Origin: Plectosphaerella cucumerina
Taxonomy: Eukaryota; Ascomycota; Sordariomycetes; Glomerellales; Plectosphaerellaceae
DNA: 64,000 nt
Direction: 5' to 3'
Assembly: GCA_020746995.1 (NCBI GenBank)
Contig: JAGPXD010000005.1
Coordinates: forward strand, 2,170,001-2,234,000
Part shown: positions 34,879-45,900 of the stretch, piece by piece
How the letters are laid out: each line of letters opens with the position of its first letter
How positions within the stretch are numbered: the first letter of the stretch is position 1
The notes under the pieces: generated by a model
Seen by the model: the letters and a program-made list of their open reading frames with translations, nothing else
Databases searched by the model: none
What the model was told of the DNA's origin: nothing
Program-made: the position numbers and the translations under genes

Positions 34879-35944
34879 CTAGGTCGGCAGGAAGGCCCGC
34901 GCATCCCGATCCTGCTCCTCAAACGACTGCGGGAACGCGGCGATGCCGGCCACTATGCCGGCAGCCATGAAGCAGACGCTGATGATGATCCAGATGACAC
35001 CCCAGCACTGCGAGGAGCCGCCGTACCTCCGTGCGAAGACGCTTGCGTCGGAAGAGTTGACTTTGCGCAGGATGAGATCGTCGCAAATATCCCATGCCGA
35101 GTACAGCGATGACATGACGCCGATGAAGAGCTGCAAGAGGTCAGAGATGTTCATCACAGCCAGCTTCAAGACAACCAGAAGACTAACAATGACAAAGCGC
35201 AGGGCGTGCGAGTGGGCGATGAACCAGCTTCCGACAATGATACCACAAGCGATGAGAATGGTCAGGATGGTCAACCAGTCCCGCTTTCCCCACCAGAGGA
35301 TCAGCAGGAAGCAGACGCCGAGGACGATGCTGGCAATCTTGCTGGCGTTGACGTGGAAACCGCAAAAGATGAGCAGAGCGCCGATGAGCGAAGAGCCCAG
35401 ATAGCCTGCGGGCAGGGTGATGCCGCTCTTTCCGCCGAGCATGCGTGTCTCGCCGCCCTCGCGGGGATCGAGGGTGATACCGACGACTTTTCCGCCTGTG
35501 CAGACGGCGGCGAAGGCGTGGCCGAACTCGTGGAAGGCGATGACGAGCATCTTGAGTGGCCAGAGGACGTACTACGACATGCGGAGTCAGTAATTTCCTG
35601 TTACGGCTGTATCAGGAGTCATCGGGAGTCTGTCCTGGGTGTTGATACAGTAATAGCACACGGACCCCCTCGCGGTAAGGCGAACGACTCGCGAGACAGA
35701 CTCCAACGATTCCTGACACAGTCTAATACGGTAATAAAGAGCTCGGGGGTAACAGTACGCTGACGTAGGGGATGTTCCACAGGATCGCGATGATGACTGT
35801 GTAGGCGCCGATGATGCCTAGGGTGACACGCTGGGTGTGGTTCGTCGTCAAGTCGCGGCGGTCGAGCGCGTGGTAGTCGTCGGCGAGGGCTCGGGCCAGA
35901 AGGTGACGGGCGGCGGTGTCGACGATTTCGTTGAGGGGTGCCAT
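34879..35944 (-). CDS. Peptidase M50B-like membrane metalloprotease, 292 residues
   Basis: Multi-pass membrane protein with the zinc site HEFGH (HExxH) at the start of a membrane-associated segment, as in intramembrane proteases of family M50. Exon 1 is 35944-35759 and exon 2 is 35571-34879. The join IPYVS|YVLWPLKMLVIAFHEFGHA keeps the frame and places the zinc motif after the first helix (LGIIGAYTVIIAILWNIPY). Several further helices follow (GYLGSSLIGALLIFCGF, IVLGVCFLLILWW, WGVIWIIISVCFMAAGIVAG). A possible third ligand is an Asp in SAWDICDD. The substrate and cellular role are unknown. The intron, 187 bp, is the longest of the window and contains an inverted repeat. Gene and Myb-type gene diverge across 2.2 kb. 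Confidence 0.85.
35572..35758 (-). other. Unusually long intron carrying an imperfect inverted repeat
   Basis: Donor GTACTG and acceptor GTCGTAG with a TACTGAC branch site bound an intron of 187 bp, whereas other introns in the window are 49-97 bp. The arms are 35612-35634 and 35695-35716; one is the imperfect reverse complement of the other, about 19 of 23 positions matching, with weaker pairing outward. The words CAGTAAT/CGGTAAT recur three times. This is consistent with a short non-autonomous transposon relic, but no target-site duplication is clear. Confidence 0.6.
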
Positions 35945-38127
35945 GATGGGCGGCGGACGCTGTGTTGTTGGTTCTGGTTTGGTGTGGTGCCGCTGAAGCA
36001 GGCTGTCGCGGGAGGGCGATGGGTTAGAGAACGTGTTGAGGCGAAAGCGAAGGTATTGATGAGGAGAGAAGAGGTGCTGTTGTCAGGAAAGGTGAGTGAG
36101 GTTGAAGGGTGAAGTTGAGACGGCTCAGCCTCATTGTTAGTGCAGGCTGTGAATGTGAGACGCGCGTCTGGCGGAGGTCGGGGTGGCATGTCATTCTGGG
36201 TCTGATGCGAGATCAGCAGCAGGGGTTCCAGCAAGGCAGCATTTCATCACACCACAGGTCAGGTCGAAACATTTGATATTTTACTTCAATTTATCTACTT
36301 CCAAAAAGCATCTGAAGGTGTTCGAATTGCTTGTGATGAAAAACTTTGAGCCGGTACGGGAGTCCCTGATCTGCAGACGCAGGTCCCGGCTCTATAATTG
36401 GAACGCTCATTAATGGACAGACCAGCGCTAACAACTCCCGGGCAGGGCTGCTTTGTGGCTTGTGCAAAAGCACAGACCAGAAGAGTGGCGAGTGTGCTTA
36501 TCTAACACATCTCGGCCTGCTGCTTTGCGCTAGAGCCGTCATGGCCTAGCGTTGACCCTATTTCCGGCCCAGCCATTCAGCGGCCGCCGCTCCACCCGAT
36601 CGTTTGCCAGGCGCGCGTCTAAACGCCATCTAATCTTCGCCTACGCCAACTGCAAATCTCCACTGACGACAACCTACCTCCAACGCCGCGCCCTCGAAGC
36701 TGCAAGTCGGCTGTCTCAGGTCCGAGTCGGCGGGCGGTTCGTCTGTCTGCAATGTACGGCGTGCTGCAGCTTGTGCTCCATCGGTTGGTAGATCTGGCCA
36801 GTCAGCGGTCTTCATGTCTGCTGTTGTCGATCCGAGGTAGATCATCTGCTCTCCTCTTCCTCCTCAGAAGAAGGAGAGTAGCTTGGTTCATAGGCCAGGC
36901 TGGGACAGACTCTCGACATGTCTTCTCTCTCTTTCTGGGAAGGGTCGATCATTCTAACAAGACATCTGAAGACAGCGTAACATGATATCGCCCCGCCTGT
37001 TGGTCGTCTTCGGAGGCCATCGAACAAGGCCGCCGAAGGCCCGGCCGTCTCCCCTCCCACGGCCCCCAAGTCGCGGCAAGGCCAGCGCCGAGCCCTTCTC
37101 CAACTGAGCCGATCGATGTCACAACTCACACGGCTAACATCCGACTGCCGCGACCCTCTGTCTCTTCCTCTCCCCCCCGTCCTCCCTTCGCGGCGGCTAC
37201 ACAGGCCCACGCGAGAGCCCTTCCCCATCTATTTCCGCGCCCCTGATCCCCTGACCACTTCCTATCCGGGAACAACACCTGTCCCCTTTCTGATCTAGAC
37301 ACCACATCCTCTGTACTACTCGGGCACCCCTGTCCTCCACCCGGCGGGCCCAGCTGTCGACCACCGCCCCCCCCCCCCCCCTCCCCAGCAGCCGCCTCCC
37401 CCCTCCGGCCATTTCTACGCGCCCACTCTCAGACAGGCGCCCACGACAGCGACGCCGCCAGCCAATACCCGTGGCCGCATCGTCGTCTTCTCGCCTTCGT
37501 GGACACGCAAAAGGGGTTTCATCGCTGTAGATGCTGCCCCTGCTTCTCTTTGCCACCCCGGCCGCTGCGTTTCAGATGTCGTAGACGCCCAGTCTCACTC
37601 CTCGTAGCCGCGTCCCCGACGTTCTTGTTCTGTGCGTGTGTATGCCATGACATGTCAGGTCTGCCGGCCTGGCCTCGCGGCCTTTAAATCAAGTCTCATG
37701 TCCGGCCGCCCTGGGCCCCCGTTCCTGTTTCCTCTTCTCTTGTATCCGAATGCAAAGCCAGCCCTCGCCCGTCTCTCTCTGACGTGTGTGTGTCATTTTT
37801 TCCTAGTTTTCTTATTTTCCTTTTTTCCTTTATCTCGTCTCCTAGGTTTCCTATTCCGTTTCCTTGTCGTCGAGCGTCTCCCATCGTTTCTTCTGGCGGT
37901 CCATCCCATCCATCAAATCAACTTGGCCGCGCTCCACTCGCTCCCGAGCCCAACGCACACACAAAATCGCAAGCCTCCAGGCGAGGCCGCTTGACTACTA
38001 CTTCCGCCGTCTTCAACCACTCGCTACAGGGACTTTCCCCAGATCAAGGACGCCGAAAAACTCCATCGCCAGTCCTAATCCATAATCCCACGCCTTCACC
38101 ATCGTTCAGGGCATCATCACACGCAAG
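35945..38127. other. Divergent promoter region with long leader of the Myb-type gene
   Basis: 2.2 kb between divergent starts. 36250-36420 is relatively AT-rich. From about 37100 to 38127 the plus strand is pyrimidine-rich, including a run of 15 C at 37367-37381 and a T-rich stretch near 37794-37840. No gene is called here. Confidence 0.45.
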
Positions 38128-39272
38128 ATGCCGAAGCACACACGCTCAACCAGCTCAACTCACAACCGCTACACCATGCCGGTCTCTCTCGCTCCGGCAG
38201 CCAACCCCACGCCCAACATGTACAGCCAGCAGCAGCGCATGCCCATGGCCGCCGAATACTACGCCATGTCGTCGTCTTCAGCCGCCACGATGCAAGCACA
38301 GCAGCAACAGCAGCAGCGCCACCAAGCGCAGCAACAACAACAACAGCAGCAACAGCAGCAGCAGCAGCAAGCCTACGACGCTTATGCCGCCGCCGCTGCT
38401 GCCGCCCCCGCCATCTCGGCCCCTCCCGTCCAGCACCGCGCTTCCTCCGGGGCATGGACCCCCCAGGACGACAGCACGCTGCTCGCCGCCCGCGCCCAGG
38501 GCCTCAACTGGTCGCAGATCCAGAGCAACTACTTCCACAACAAGACACCCAACGCCTGCCGCAAGCGCCATGAGCGTCTCATGGAGCGCAAGGGCGCCGA
38601 CGACTGGGACAACCGCAAGCTGGAGCGTCTCGCAAAGGAGTACATGACCATGCGCAAGGAGATCTGGCAGGGCCTGGCCGCCCGCACCGGCGAGAAGTGG
38701 AACGTCGTCGAGGCCAAGGTGAGCTCTCTTACGCCCCTCTACTTCTCGGAAGTCTTGCTAATGATGTCCAGTGCATGTCCAACGGCCTCAAGAACCTGCA
38801 GAGCGCCGCCCGCGCGGCGGCCCGACGAGAGCGCCTCGAGTCCGGCCAGCCGCTACCACCAGGGTATGACGATGACAGCGGAATCAGCGGCATCGGGTTG
38901 ACTCCTGTTGACGACCTAGACGCGTCCTACAGTAGCCCCGAGTCGGCCTCGTCCGGCGGATACAGCCACGCCGCCGCCGTCGCCGCCGCCGGCTCCCACT
39001 TCGCCGCCATGCAACAGCAGCAGCAGCAGCAGCAGCCCCTTCACGCCGGGGGCTACTATGGCGCCCCCGGCCCGCATCACGGCTACACCAGCTCCGTCTC
39101 TTCCTCCTCGGCCGCATCGGGTCCGTATGGCGCTGGTGGCAACGGTCACCATGGCGCTTCGCAGTCGCCTAGCCCGTACCTGCATCCTCTTGCGCAGAGG
39201 CTGCCGAGCGTCGATATGGGTATTGAGGCTATCATCAACAGGCCCGGCGGCGCCCAGCATCAGCCAATGTAG
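38128..39272 (+). CDS. Myb/SANT-domain protein with polyglutamine tracts, 363 residues
   Basis: Probable transcriptional regulator. Two exons, 38128-38718 and 38772-39272, joined over a 53-bp GT-AG intron (38719-38771) to give NVVEAK|CMSNGL. Residues about 55-82 are a polyglutamine tract coded by mixed CAG/CAA, followed by an alanine run. A Myb/SANT-like repeat begins at about residue 110 (WTPQDDSTLLAARAQGLNWSQI, then CRKRHERLMERK), and a second one follows (WDNRKLERLAKEYMTMRKEIWQGLAARTGEKW). The intron falls near the end of the second repeat. The C-terminal half is Ser/Ala/Gly-rich with another Q run (residues near 280). ATG 38128 is preceded by a long C/T-rich leader; a second ATG 16 codons on is an alternative. 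I do not recognise a named orthologue. Confidence 0.85.
38296..38403 (+). repeat. Polyglutamine/polyalanine-coding microsatellite
   Basis: Mixed CAG and CAA codons, then GCC/GCT codons, inside the Myb-type gene. The mixed codons make slippage less likely than in a pure CAG run. Confidence 0.9.
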
Positions 39273-39872
39273 GGTTAGGGTTGCGATGAGCTGTCTTTTT
39301 CCTTTCTCTTCCTTTCCTATTCTTGTTTTTGGGAGGATATCTGCTGCCGTTGTCGGACTTTTGCTATTTCCCATATGACGCGCCTTTTCGGCGACAGGGG
39401 TGTTTGGAGTATATGGCGCAGAGGACTCACGACCACCGCATTCCTTTTCTCTTATTCTTCTGATCAGCACTTGCGTTTGTTAGTATACCTCGGGAGGGGA
39501 GTCTGTCACCCTGCGATTTGAAGGGGAAAAGAAGCCGAAGCACGGTACGGACACACTCCTTGACGACTTGGCTGCAAGGGGAGGCGGCAGAGGCGTGTAA
39601 TGACTTTTTAACGCGAGGAGGGGGTTATGACACAGATGTATACTACTTGCTTATAGAACCTTGATGCTCATGGATTCTTTACCTAACGGATATCAGTGTG
39701 TGATGCCGGAACAGACAGCGGAAGACACGAGCTTGGCCAACATCAAAATTTGGCGCACCACGCCGGTGTAGAGATTCGTAGAGTACATTCGACTTTTGAA
39801 ATAATCTAATCAAAGAAAGGGTGACCTTGGGGGTCTGTTTTACAAGTCAGGCTACACGGCCAAGCTAGGCTC
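39273..39872. other. Spacer between convergent Myb-type and COX10 genes
   Basis: 600 bp of 3' flanks from two genes that end towards each other. T-rich stretches after 39290 suit a 3' untranslated region. Nothing else was recognised. Confidence 0.5.
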
Positions 39873-41426
39873 CTACGCCTTGATGGCGCTTCGTGTTGGT
39901 ACAGCAGCGACGGGCATCTCCTCCAGCTCGTCCTCCCACTCATCATCAAGCTCATCCCCGACGATGGAGCGCCAGACACGGGTCCACATGCCCTTCTTCT
40001 GCAGCAGGGCAAGGACCATGACGCCTGGCAGGTGCCAGATGCTGGCCCAGAAGAGGCCACGGGCGCTGCCCCTGAGGCCGTCGTGGCGCCAGAAGCGCAC
40101 GGCCTGCCAGATGAGCCAGCCGTTGATGGGCATGCTGGTGGCGGCGAAGGACCACTCTGTCACGCCGGCGGCGCAGAGGCCGAGGCAGATGGGGACGAAG
40201 ACGATGCTGTAGCGCAGGGCGACGCGGGCGTTGCGGGCGGGGTTGGTCCAGGCGAGCATGCGCAGGCCGGCGTTGCGGTACTCGTCGCGGATGGACCAGG
40301 AGAGGGCCATGAAGTGGGGGAACTGCCAGGCGAAGAGCAGGCTGGCGAGGAGCCAGCCGCCGATGGAACCGCCGTCGGGGGCGAGGAGGAGCTCGCGCCA
40401 GGAGCCGTCGCCCGTGGCGCTCTCCCCTGCGGCGGCGGCCCAGCCCATGAGAGGGGGGATGCCGCCGACCAGGCCGCCGACCCAGGTGTTGACGACGCTG
40501 ACGGCCTTTAGCGGGGTGTAGACGCCGGCATAGAGAACGATATTGGCGGCGCCGAGGAAGGAGACGGTGGGGTTGACGCCATAGTAGAGGCCGGCGGTGC
40601 CGGCGAGGCCGCAGAGGACGGCGAAGACGACGGCGGCGCGGGTGGTGAGGAGCTTGCGGACGAGGGGCCGGTTGCGGGTGCGGGTCATTTTTGCGTCTGA
40701 CGATTGCTCGTAGAGCATGTTGAACGAGTTGGCCGAGGCGGAGCACAGGGCGGTGCCGGTGGTGAGGAAGAGGAGGGTCAGGGGCGAGAGGGAGGGTGAC
40801 TCGGTGACGGCGGGGGTGAGGAAGGAGTTGACGGGGTAGAGGGCGTAGGAGGCCATGGAGGTCAGGACGACGAGGGCGGAGAGGCGGGGCTTGGTGAGGG
40901 AGAGGAAGGCGGAGAAGTTGCGGCGCATCGAGTTTGCGGGCAGCGCGGCGGCGGCTGTCGTGAGCGCCGAAGAAGCATCCTGGGCTGGGAGGACGTCTGA
41001 GGCGCCCGCGCCGGCTGTTGTTCCTCCTTCCCCTGCTGCCGCCGCCGCTGCGGCCTCTGCCTTTCGCTTTGCCTGACGCCGTCTATGTGGCAACTCTGCA
41101 CCGGACGTCGCATCGTCCACACGGCTCGCCGTCTCTTGTGATGTACCCTGGGACGCCGTAGCGGTTGTCGTCGTCGTTGCCGCCGTATTCCGGGGAAAGG
41201 CCGTTGCCGAGAACGGCGCGGCGCGGTCTAGGGCATTATTCGGGAAGAAGTAGCTCGTGCTCAGTCTCGGCGGTGACGTCGAAGATAGCATGCGTCTTGT
41301 GGTCCGGGGTGCCAATATGACGGCGGCGAGCGAGGCCCGCGGCGGCAGACGTGCCGTACATCGGCGGCAGACGGTCGCAGGGTCGAAGGCGTTGGCCAGG
41401 AGGAGGGATCCCGGGGGTGGCCGCAT
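39873..41426 (-). CDS. COX10: Protoheme IX farnesyltransferase, mitochondrial (haem O synthase), 517 residues
   Basis: UbiA-family prenyltransferase of the inner mitochondrial membrane that adds a farnesyl group to haem B, giving haem O, the precursor of haem A for cytochrome c oxidase. Single exon. Residues 1 to about 60 are Arg/Ser/Ala-rich and lack acidic residues, a typical mitochondrial presequence. A low-complexity Thr/Ala linker precedes the catalytic part, which starts near residue 170 (FLSLTKPRLSALVVLTSMASY). The prenyl-diphosphate motif region reads NSFNMLYEQSSDAKMTRTRNRPL and the following YTPLK motif is present, with further helices and FAWQFPHFMALSW. The C-terminus is acidic. The gene diverges from the giant zinc-finger gene. 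Confidence 0.95.
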   Translation of the reverse strand: MRPPPGSLLLANAFDPATVCRRCTARLPPRASLAAVILAPRTTRRMLSSTSPPRLSTSYFFPNNALDRAAPFSATAFPRNTAATTTTTATASQGTSQETASRVDDATSGAELPHRRRQAKRKAEAAAAAAAGEGGTTAGAGASDVLPAQDASSALTTAAAALPANSMRRNFSAFLSLTKPRLSALVVLTSMASYALYPVNSFLTPAVTESPSLSPLTLLFLTTGTALCSASANSFNMLYEQSSDAKMTRTRNRPLVRKLLTTRAAVVFAVLCGLAGTAGLYYGVNPTVSFLGAANIVLYAGVYTPLKAVSVVNTWVGGLVGGIPPLMGWAAAAGESATGDGSWRELLLAPDGGSIGGWLLASLLFAWQFPHFMALSWSIRDEYRNAGLRMLAWTNPARNARVALRYSIVFVPICLGLCAAGVTEWSFAATSMPINGWLIWQAVRFWRHDGLRGSARGLFWASIWHLPGVMVLALLQKKGMWTRVWRSIVGDELDDEWEDELEEMPVAAVPTRSAIKA

Positions 41427-42829
41427 TGCTTGAGGTCACTGTGGCCGGCGGATCAGGCCGGGCAGAGCGCTCGAGGAAGCAATTCGGATTGTTGGGTTTG
41501 TTGCTGCGCAGAGGCAAAGTTGCCTGATGCGCGTCGGGGTTGAGGATCGAAGTCGGTGATGTGCCTTTGCGGGCGGGCTTCCGCGAGGTCTGGTGGTGTT
41601 CGCCGATAAAACGATAAAACGGGTTGCAGTTGTCGTCCGATGCGGCGGGCCAATGGGAGGGGGTCAATTGGGGGTGTGGGGTGAAGAGCTTGGACCAGGT
41701 TTGGCAGGCGGCCGATGAGCATTCTGCCAGCTCTTGTCAGTTGTCGTTCCAGGCCCATTCTCTCCCGCCAGTCATGTCAGATTCAACCTCATCTCACTCA
41801 TCCTTTGCCACGGATCCGCTTGCTACACTGCTCTGCTTCGATTAACCAAGGAATCTCGTGCTCTTCAAGACCCAGACTCAAGCATGATGGTCAAATGCAT
41901 GGCCCTCGAGGTTTCTCCTCCACGCCTGCCTGCCATCCCTGGCTGCCAGCCATTGCTCCTTTGTCTCGACCACACCACAAAGACCCTTTCAACCGCACCA
42001 TGAACCCAACCCCGGACCCCATTTCTCGACTCCATCCGAGGGAGAGGTGGTGCATCCAAGCATTTGATCCTTTGTAGCTCGGCCCTCTTTGTTCACCTGG
42101 GCCACTCCGAGCCACCTCGGTGCTGCTGCTATTGAGGGCATCCTGGAGGGAAAGAAACGCCACAAAGAAGCAATGTCATTGGGTCGGTTCATCCGGCCTC
42201 TACCAAGCAGACAACACCCCAGTTGGAGATGCCGTGCCATGTGCCTGTAACGAGGCCTCTCAGTAGATGACTTGATGTTGTCTTTTGAAGAATTGGAAGC
42301 CAGCATCAGGTAACCCCGCGATGCTAGACAACCGTCCTTCTGATGCATCGTAGACATCTGCTGAAAATTGAACAGATAGATGCAGGCCAGCACGCATTTC
42401 TGTAGCTGTCCAGCACAAGACACCGGGTGTTCTCCCCCGATGGGTCCCCTGGCAGACCTGGTCCGTCCCGGCCGGGGGCAGTAGACGGATCGGCAGCCTT
42501 CTTCTTTGTCCAGCAACGACAATGGCCGACCAACGAGACAAGCAACACAGCCTTGTGTGCTCCAGCATGCCTAAAGCTTGACCGATGTCTACTAAGCACC
42601 CCTCCAGACACCCCTTTGACTGTTGGCCACATAAGCCCTTGGTTCCTCCCATCCACCTTTGACAAGAACAAGCCCTTAATCTCTCTCTCCGTGTCTTCAT
42701 TTCAGTTCCCTTCACCCATCACTTTCTGATTTGTTTTCTCTCCCAAGTCGGTCTTCTGAGTGGCCACCACACTCTCTCCTGGCAACTCACCACTCACCAC
42801 TCATCTCTCACCTCTCGCCTGCAGACCGC
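41427..42829. other. Divergent promoter region between COX10 and the giant zinc-finger gene
   Basis: 1.4 kb. The plus strand close to 42829 is C/T-rich (CTCACCACTCATCTCTC), as expected for a leader. No other reading frame, RNA or repeat was recognised. Confidence 0.5.
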
Positions 42830-42861
42830 ATGTGGATCCTTCCCCCTTCCCCCTTGCGCCC

Positions 42862-42942
42862 ACCCAGCTTGGGCACACCCAGCTCGGGCACACCCAGCTC
42901 GGGCACACCCAGCTCGGGCACACCCAGCTTGGACACACCCAC
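42862..42942 (+). repeat. 15-bp tandem repeats at the 5' end of the zinc-finger gene
   Basis: About five copies of a unit resembling CACACCCAGCTCGGG lie just before an ATG at 42944. Internal copies are identical; the outer ones differ by one or two bases. If translated they give repeats of S-G-T-P. Confidence 0.9.
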
Positions 42943-42943
42943 C

Positions 42944-45900
42944 ATGGCAGGCCCAGAACCTCCGCGCCTCGGCGGCCCCCTTGGCGGCCCCCTCGACGAC
43001 GAGCGCGAAGTCAGGGCGCAGAAGCAGCAGAAGGGACTCGGTGCCTTGGACGGCGCCGAGATTCCCGTCAAACGCCGGAGGAACGCCCTCATCCTGCCCA
43101 CAGACGACGACTGGAAACAGGTTGAGAACTTCTTCATCAAGATCCTGCGTATCCCTGCTGTCACGACCGGTGCCATCCTGAGTACATACTTTGACGACCA
43201 CGACCGAACCATCTTCGTTCCCGTCACGTCACCCGCAAGCCTGGTGGATGTGCAGGAGGACCACACCCGGCGCTACCGCATCAACCTCGCCACGCGCTTT
43301 CGTGGACACACCGTCACCTTGGCCACAAAATTCGCCATGCTCTACTTCGGACTGCCCGTGGAGCCTCTCATGTCACAGCTCTTCGACCCTGTGCGAAACA
43401 TGGTTGAGGAGGCGGATGACTCGGGTCTGGAAGGCGCGCTCGTTAGGCCGCCTTTGCACTTCCTGACGGCCCATGACCAACGCAACTTTGGCATTGCCTC
43501 CAAGAGCGGACGTGTGGCCCGCTTCAGCACCGTTCCCGTGTCAAGGGCGACTCTCTCCAAGCCGCCCGTGGCAGATGGCGAGTCGGACGAGGAAATGGAC
43601 GAGGATCCTGTCCTTGGTCTCAGGGGCGGAGACCTGGACGATTCGGACGTCGAGATGGGAGAAGACGACGATGAAATGAAGGCCGCGAAAGCCGCAATTG
43701 CCGCTCGCAAATATTCGTCACTCAGAGATCCGAAACCATGGCTCCTCGGCTTCCAGGGTCGCTCCGAGATCTCCACCAAAAACTACTACTCCGTTTTCGA
43801 CTCGATCCGCTGCCTCCTGTCCGTCCAGCCAGAGGTGTCGACCGACATTGTGATCCACAAGATCGAGGACAACGCCATCGCCGCCACTTGGACGTTCCCC
43901 GACCCCGTGACGGCATACCAAGATGCCGTCATGGTCATCCAGGAGCACGCAGGGAAGGAGGCGAACCACGAGTTCTTCATTCATCGCATCGGCGAGATGC
44001 CCCCAGCGCCGGGACATATGAAGCCGACGGTGCGCGAGGACAACGTCTTCCGGCTTCACGGCGTCTCCTGTAACGGAATGTTCCGCGAGGCCTACCTCAG
44101 GCTCCCGCCAAAGAACCACTTTCATCATGGCGGCAAGACGAAGCACAGGTACGGCGCCAACGACTACATGCAATTCTTCCACGCTGCCTTGTCGGTTATC
44201 CATGGCCAGCCCTATTTCCTCGGCGATCTCCCACACAGCATGCTCACCATCGAGGGATATACCCACGCCTCTGACGAGAACGTCTCAACGTTGGAAACGC
44301 CCCTCTTCGAAAAGATCACCAGATGGCCGGCCTCGTACGGCGGCTTCGAGCTCGACAGTGGGTTTTTGGAATTCGCCCACCTGTCAAACAAGGACGGCCC
44401 TTTGTCTGCCGTGGTCAAACGACGCGACCTGGAGGACTTTCACATCGTGCTCATCATCCCCGGCGCCAAGATCTCTGAGCTCATCCTCGAAGTTGGTACG
44501 CGGGAGGTCTATCACGCCGCCGCCGTCCTCCAGAAGATCCGCGACTTCTTCACCAAGGTCGGCGGTCTCGAGTCACTTCTCGTCCACCACGGACGGAACT
44601 TCTACAACTCTGTCGCAGCGGAACCCTACCGCTGGTGCCCCTTTCCCAAGGACGGAGGTGAGGCGGATCAGCCCACGGACGCCGAGTTCATCCAGTACCT
44701 TTGTGATAAGGTCAAGCGGAATCCCAAAACCGGCCGCTGCTTCTACCTGCAGCCCATCTACACCGCCCCGAGCAAGATTTACGGCAAGGACAAGACGAAG
44801 ACGACGACGTTGGATGAGGCCTTTGCCACGCACGATGCGTTCAACCAGATGCTCGTGAACAACAACGACGAGAATGGAACTCTCGACGGCCAAACGATTC
44901 TTCTGCGCCAAGTGGATGACGAAGCCCACTGGAACCTCACGAATTATGTCATCAGATACTGGAACACGGACCAGGAGGTGAGAGAGATCCGGCGGTTCCT
45001 CTCGGCTCGAGACGTCCAGTATGAAATCGTCGTCACCGGTATCTCGAAGGCTGCCAACTGGGCCCGGGCGCTCTCGGCAATTCCCAAGTCCCTCTTCGGG
45101 CCAAGGTACGGACTCATCACCGCCGAAGAACGCGTGTCGATGTGCCTGGACGCGCTCATGAGGCGGGACGACCCATATCTTGTTAAGCTGCGGAAGGATT
45201 GGGCAACGAAAAAGGCAAAGGAGGCCGCCGCTGCCGCCGACGCCGTTTCGGCCCAGCGACGCCTGGCGGATCCGTCGTCTCCCGCCGCCGGACGTCAGCT
45301 CCCGAAGAAGTGGGATCAGAAGGGAATCTTCAACAAGCATCTGCCTCAGAAGAAGGACCTGCGCGTGCAGTCCTGGAGCCGGCCCCAGTCCCTCTTCGAC
45401 GGCGACGGCGAGTTCCACCCCTACATCCCTCTAAACTCGGCGCCCATCGAGAGCATGCTGCGCGTCAGCAAGGGCCAGACCGTGCCCATGGTCTCCAAGG
45501 CCGTGCTCACGCCCTCGGAGCAGAGGGAATTGCAGGTCAACTTCCACGCCATGCGCAACCTCAACCTGACGCGCATCCGCATCTGCCAGTACCAGGGCTG
45601 CAACTTCCAGTGCCGCAGCGACGACACAAAGTCCCTCCTCGACCACCAGGAGACGCACGTGTCGTACCGCTGCCCGTGGTGTCCCGACAAGCTCTTCCAG
45701 CACTCCCACGCCAAGAGCAGGGACAAGCACCTCAGGGAGAAGCACGCCGACAAGCTCGTGGCCCTGACGAAGCAGGCCGAGGCTGAGAATGTGGACAAGA
45801 ACGACCCCCTGAACGTCCTGCGCAGGGACTACGTGAAGCCGAAGCCGCATCAACAGCCAAAGGACCCGCGCGACGCCATTCGGAACGAGTACACGTCTGG

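Noticed and set aside
37367..37381. Run of 15 C in the Myb-type leader
   Set aside because: Ordinary homopolymer in a pyrimidine-rich leader and a likely place for sequencing error; no function can be argued.
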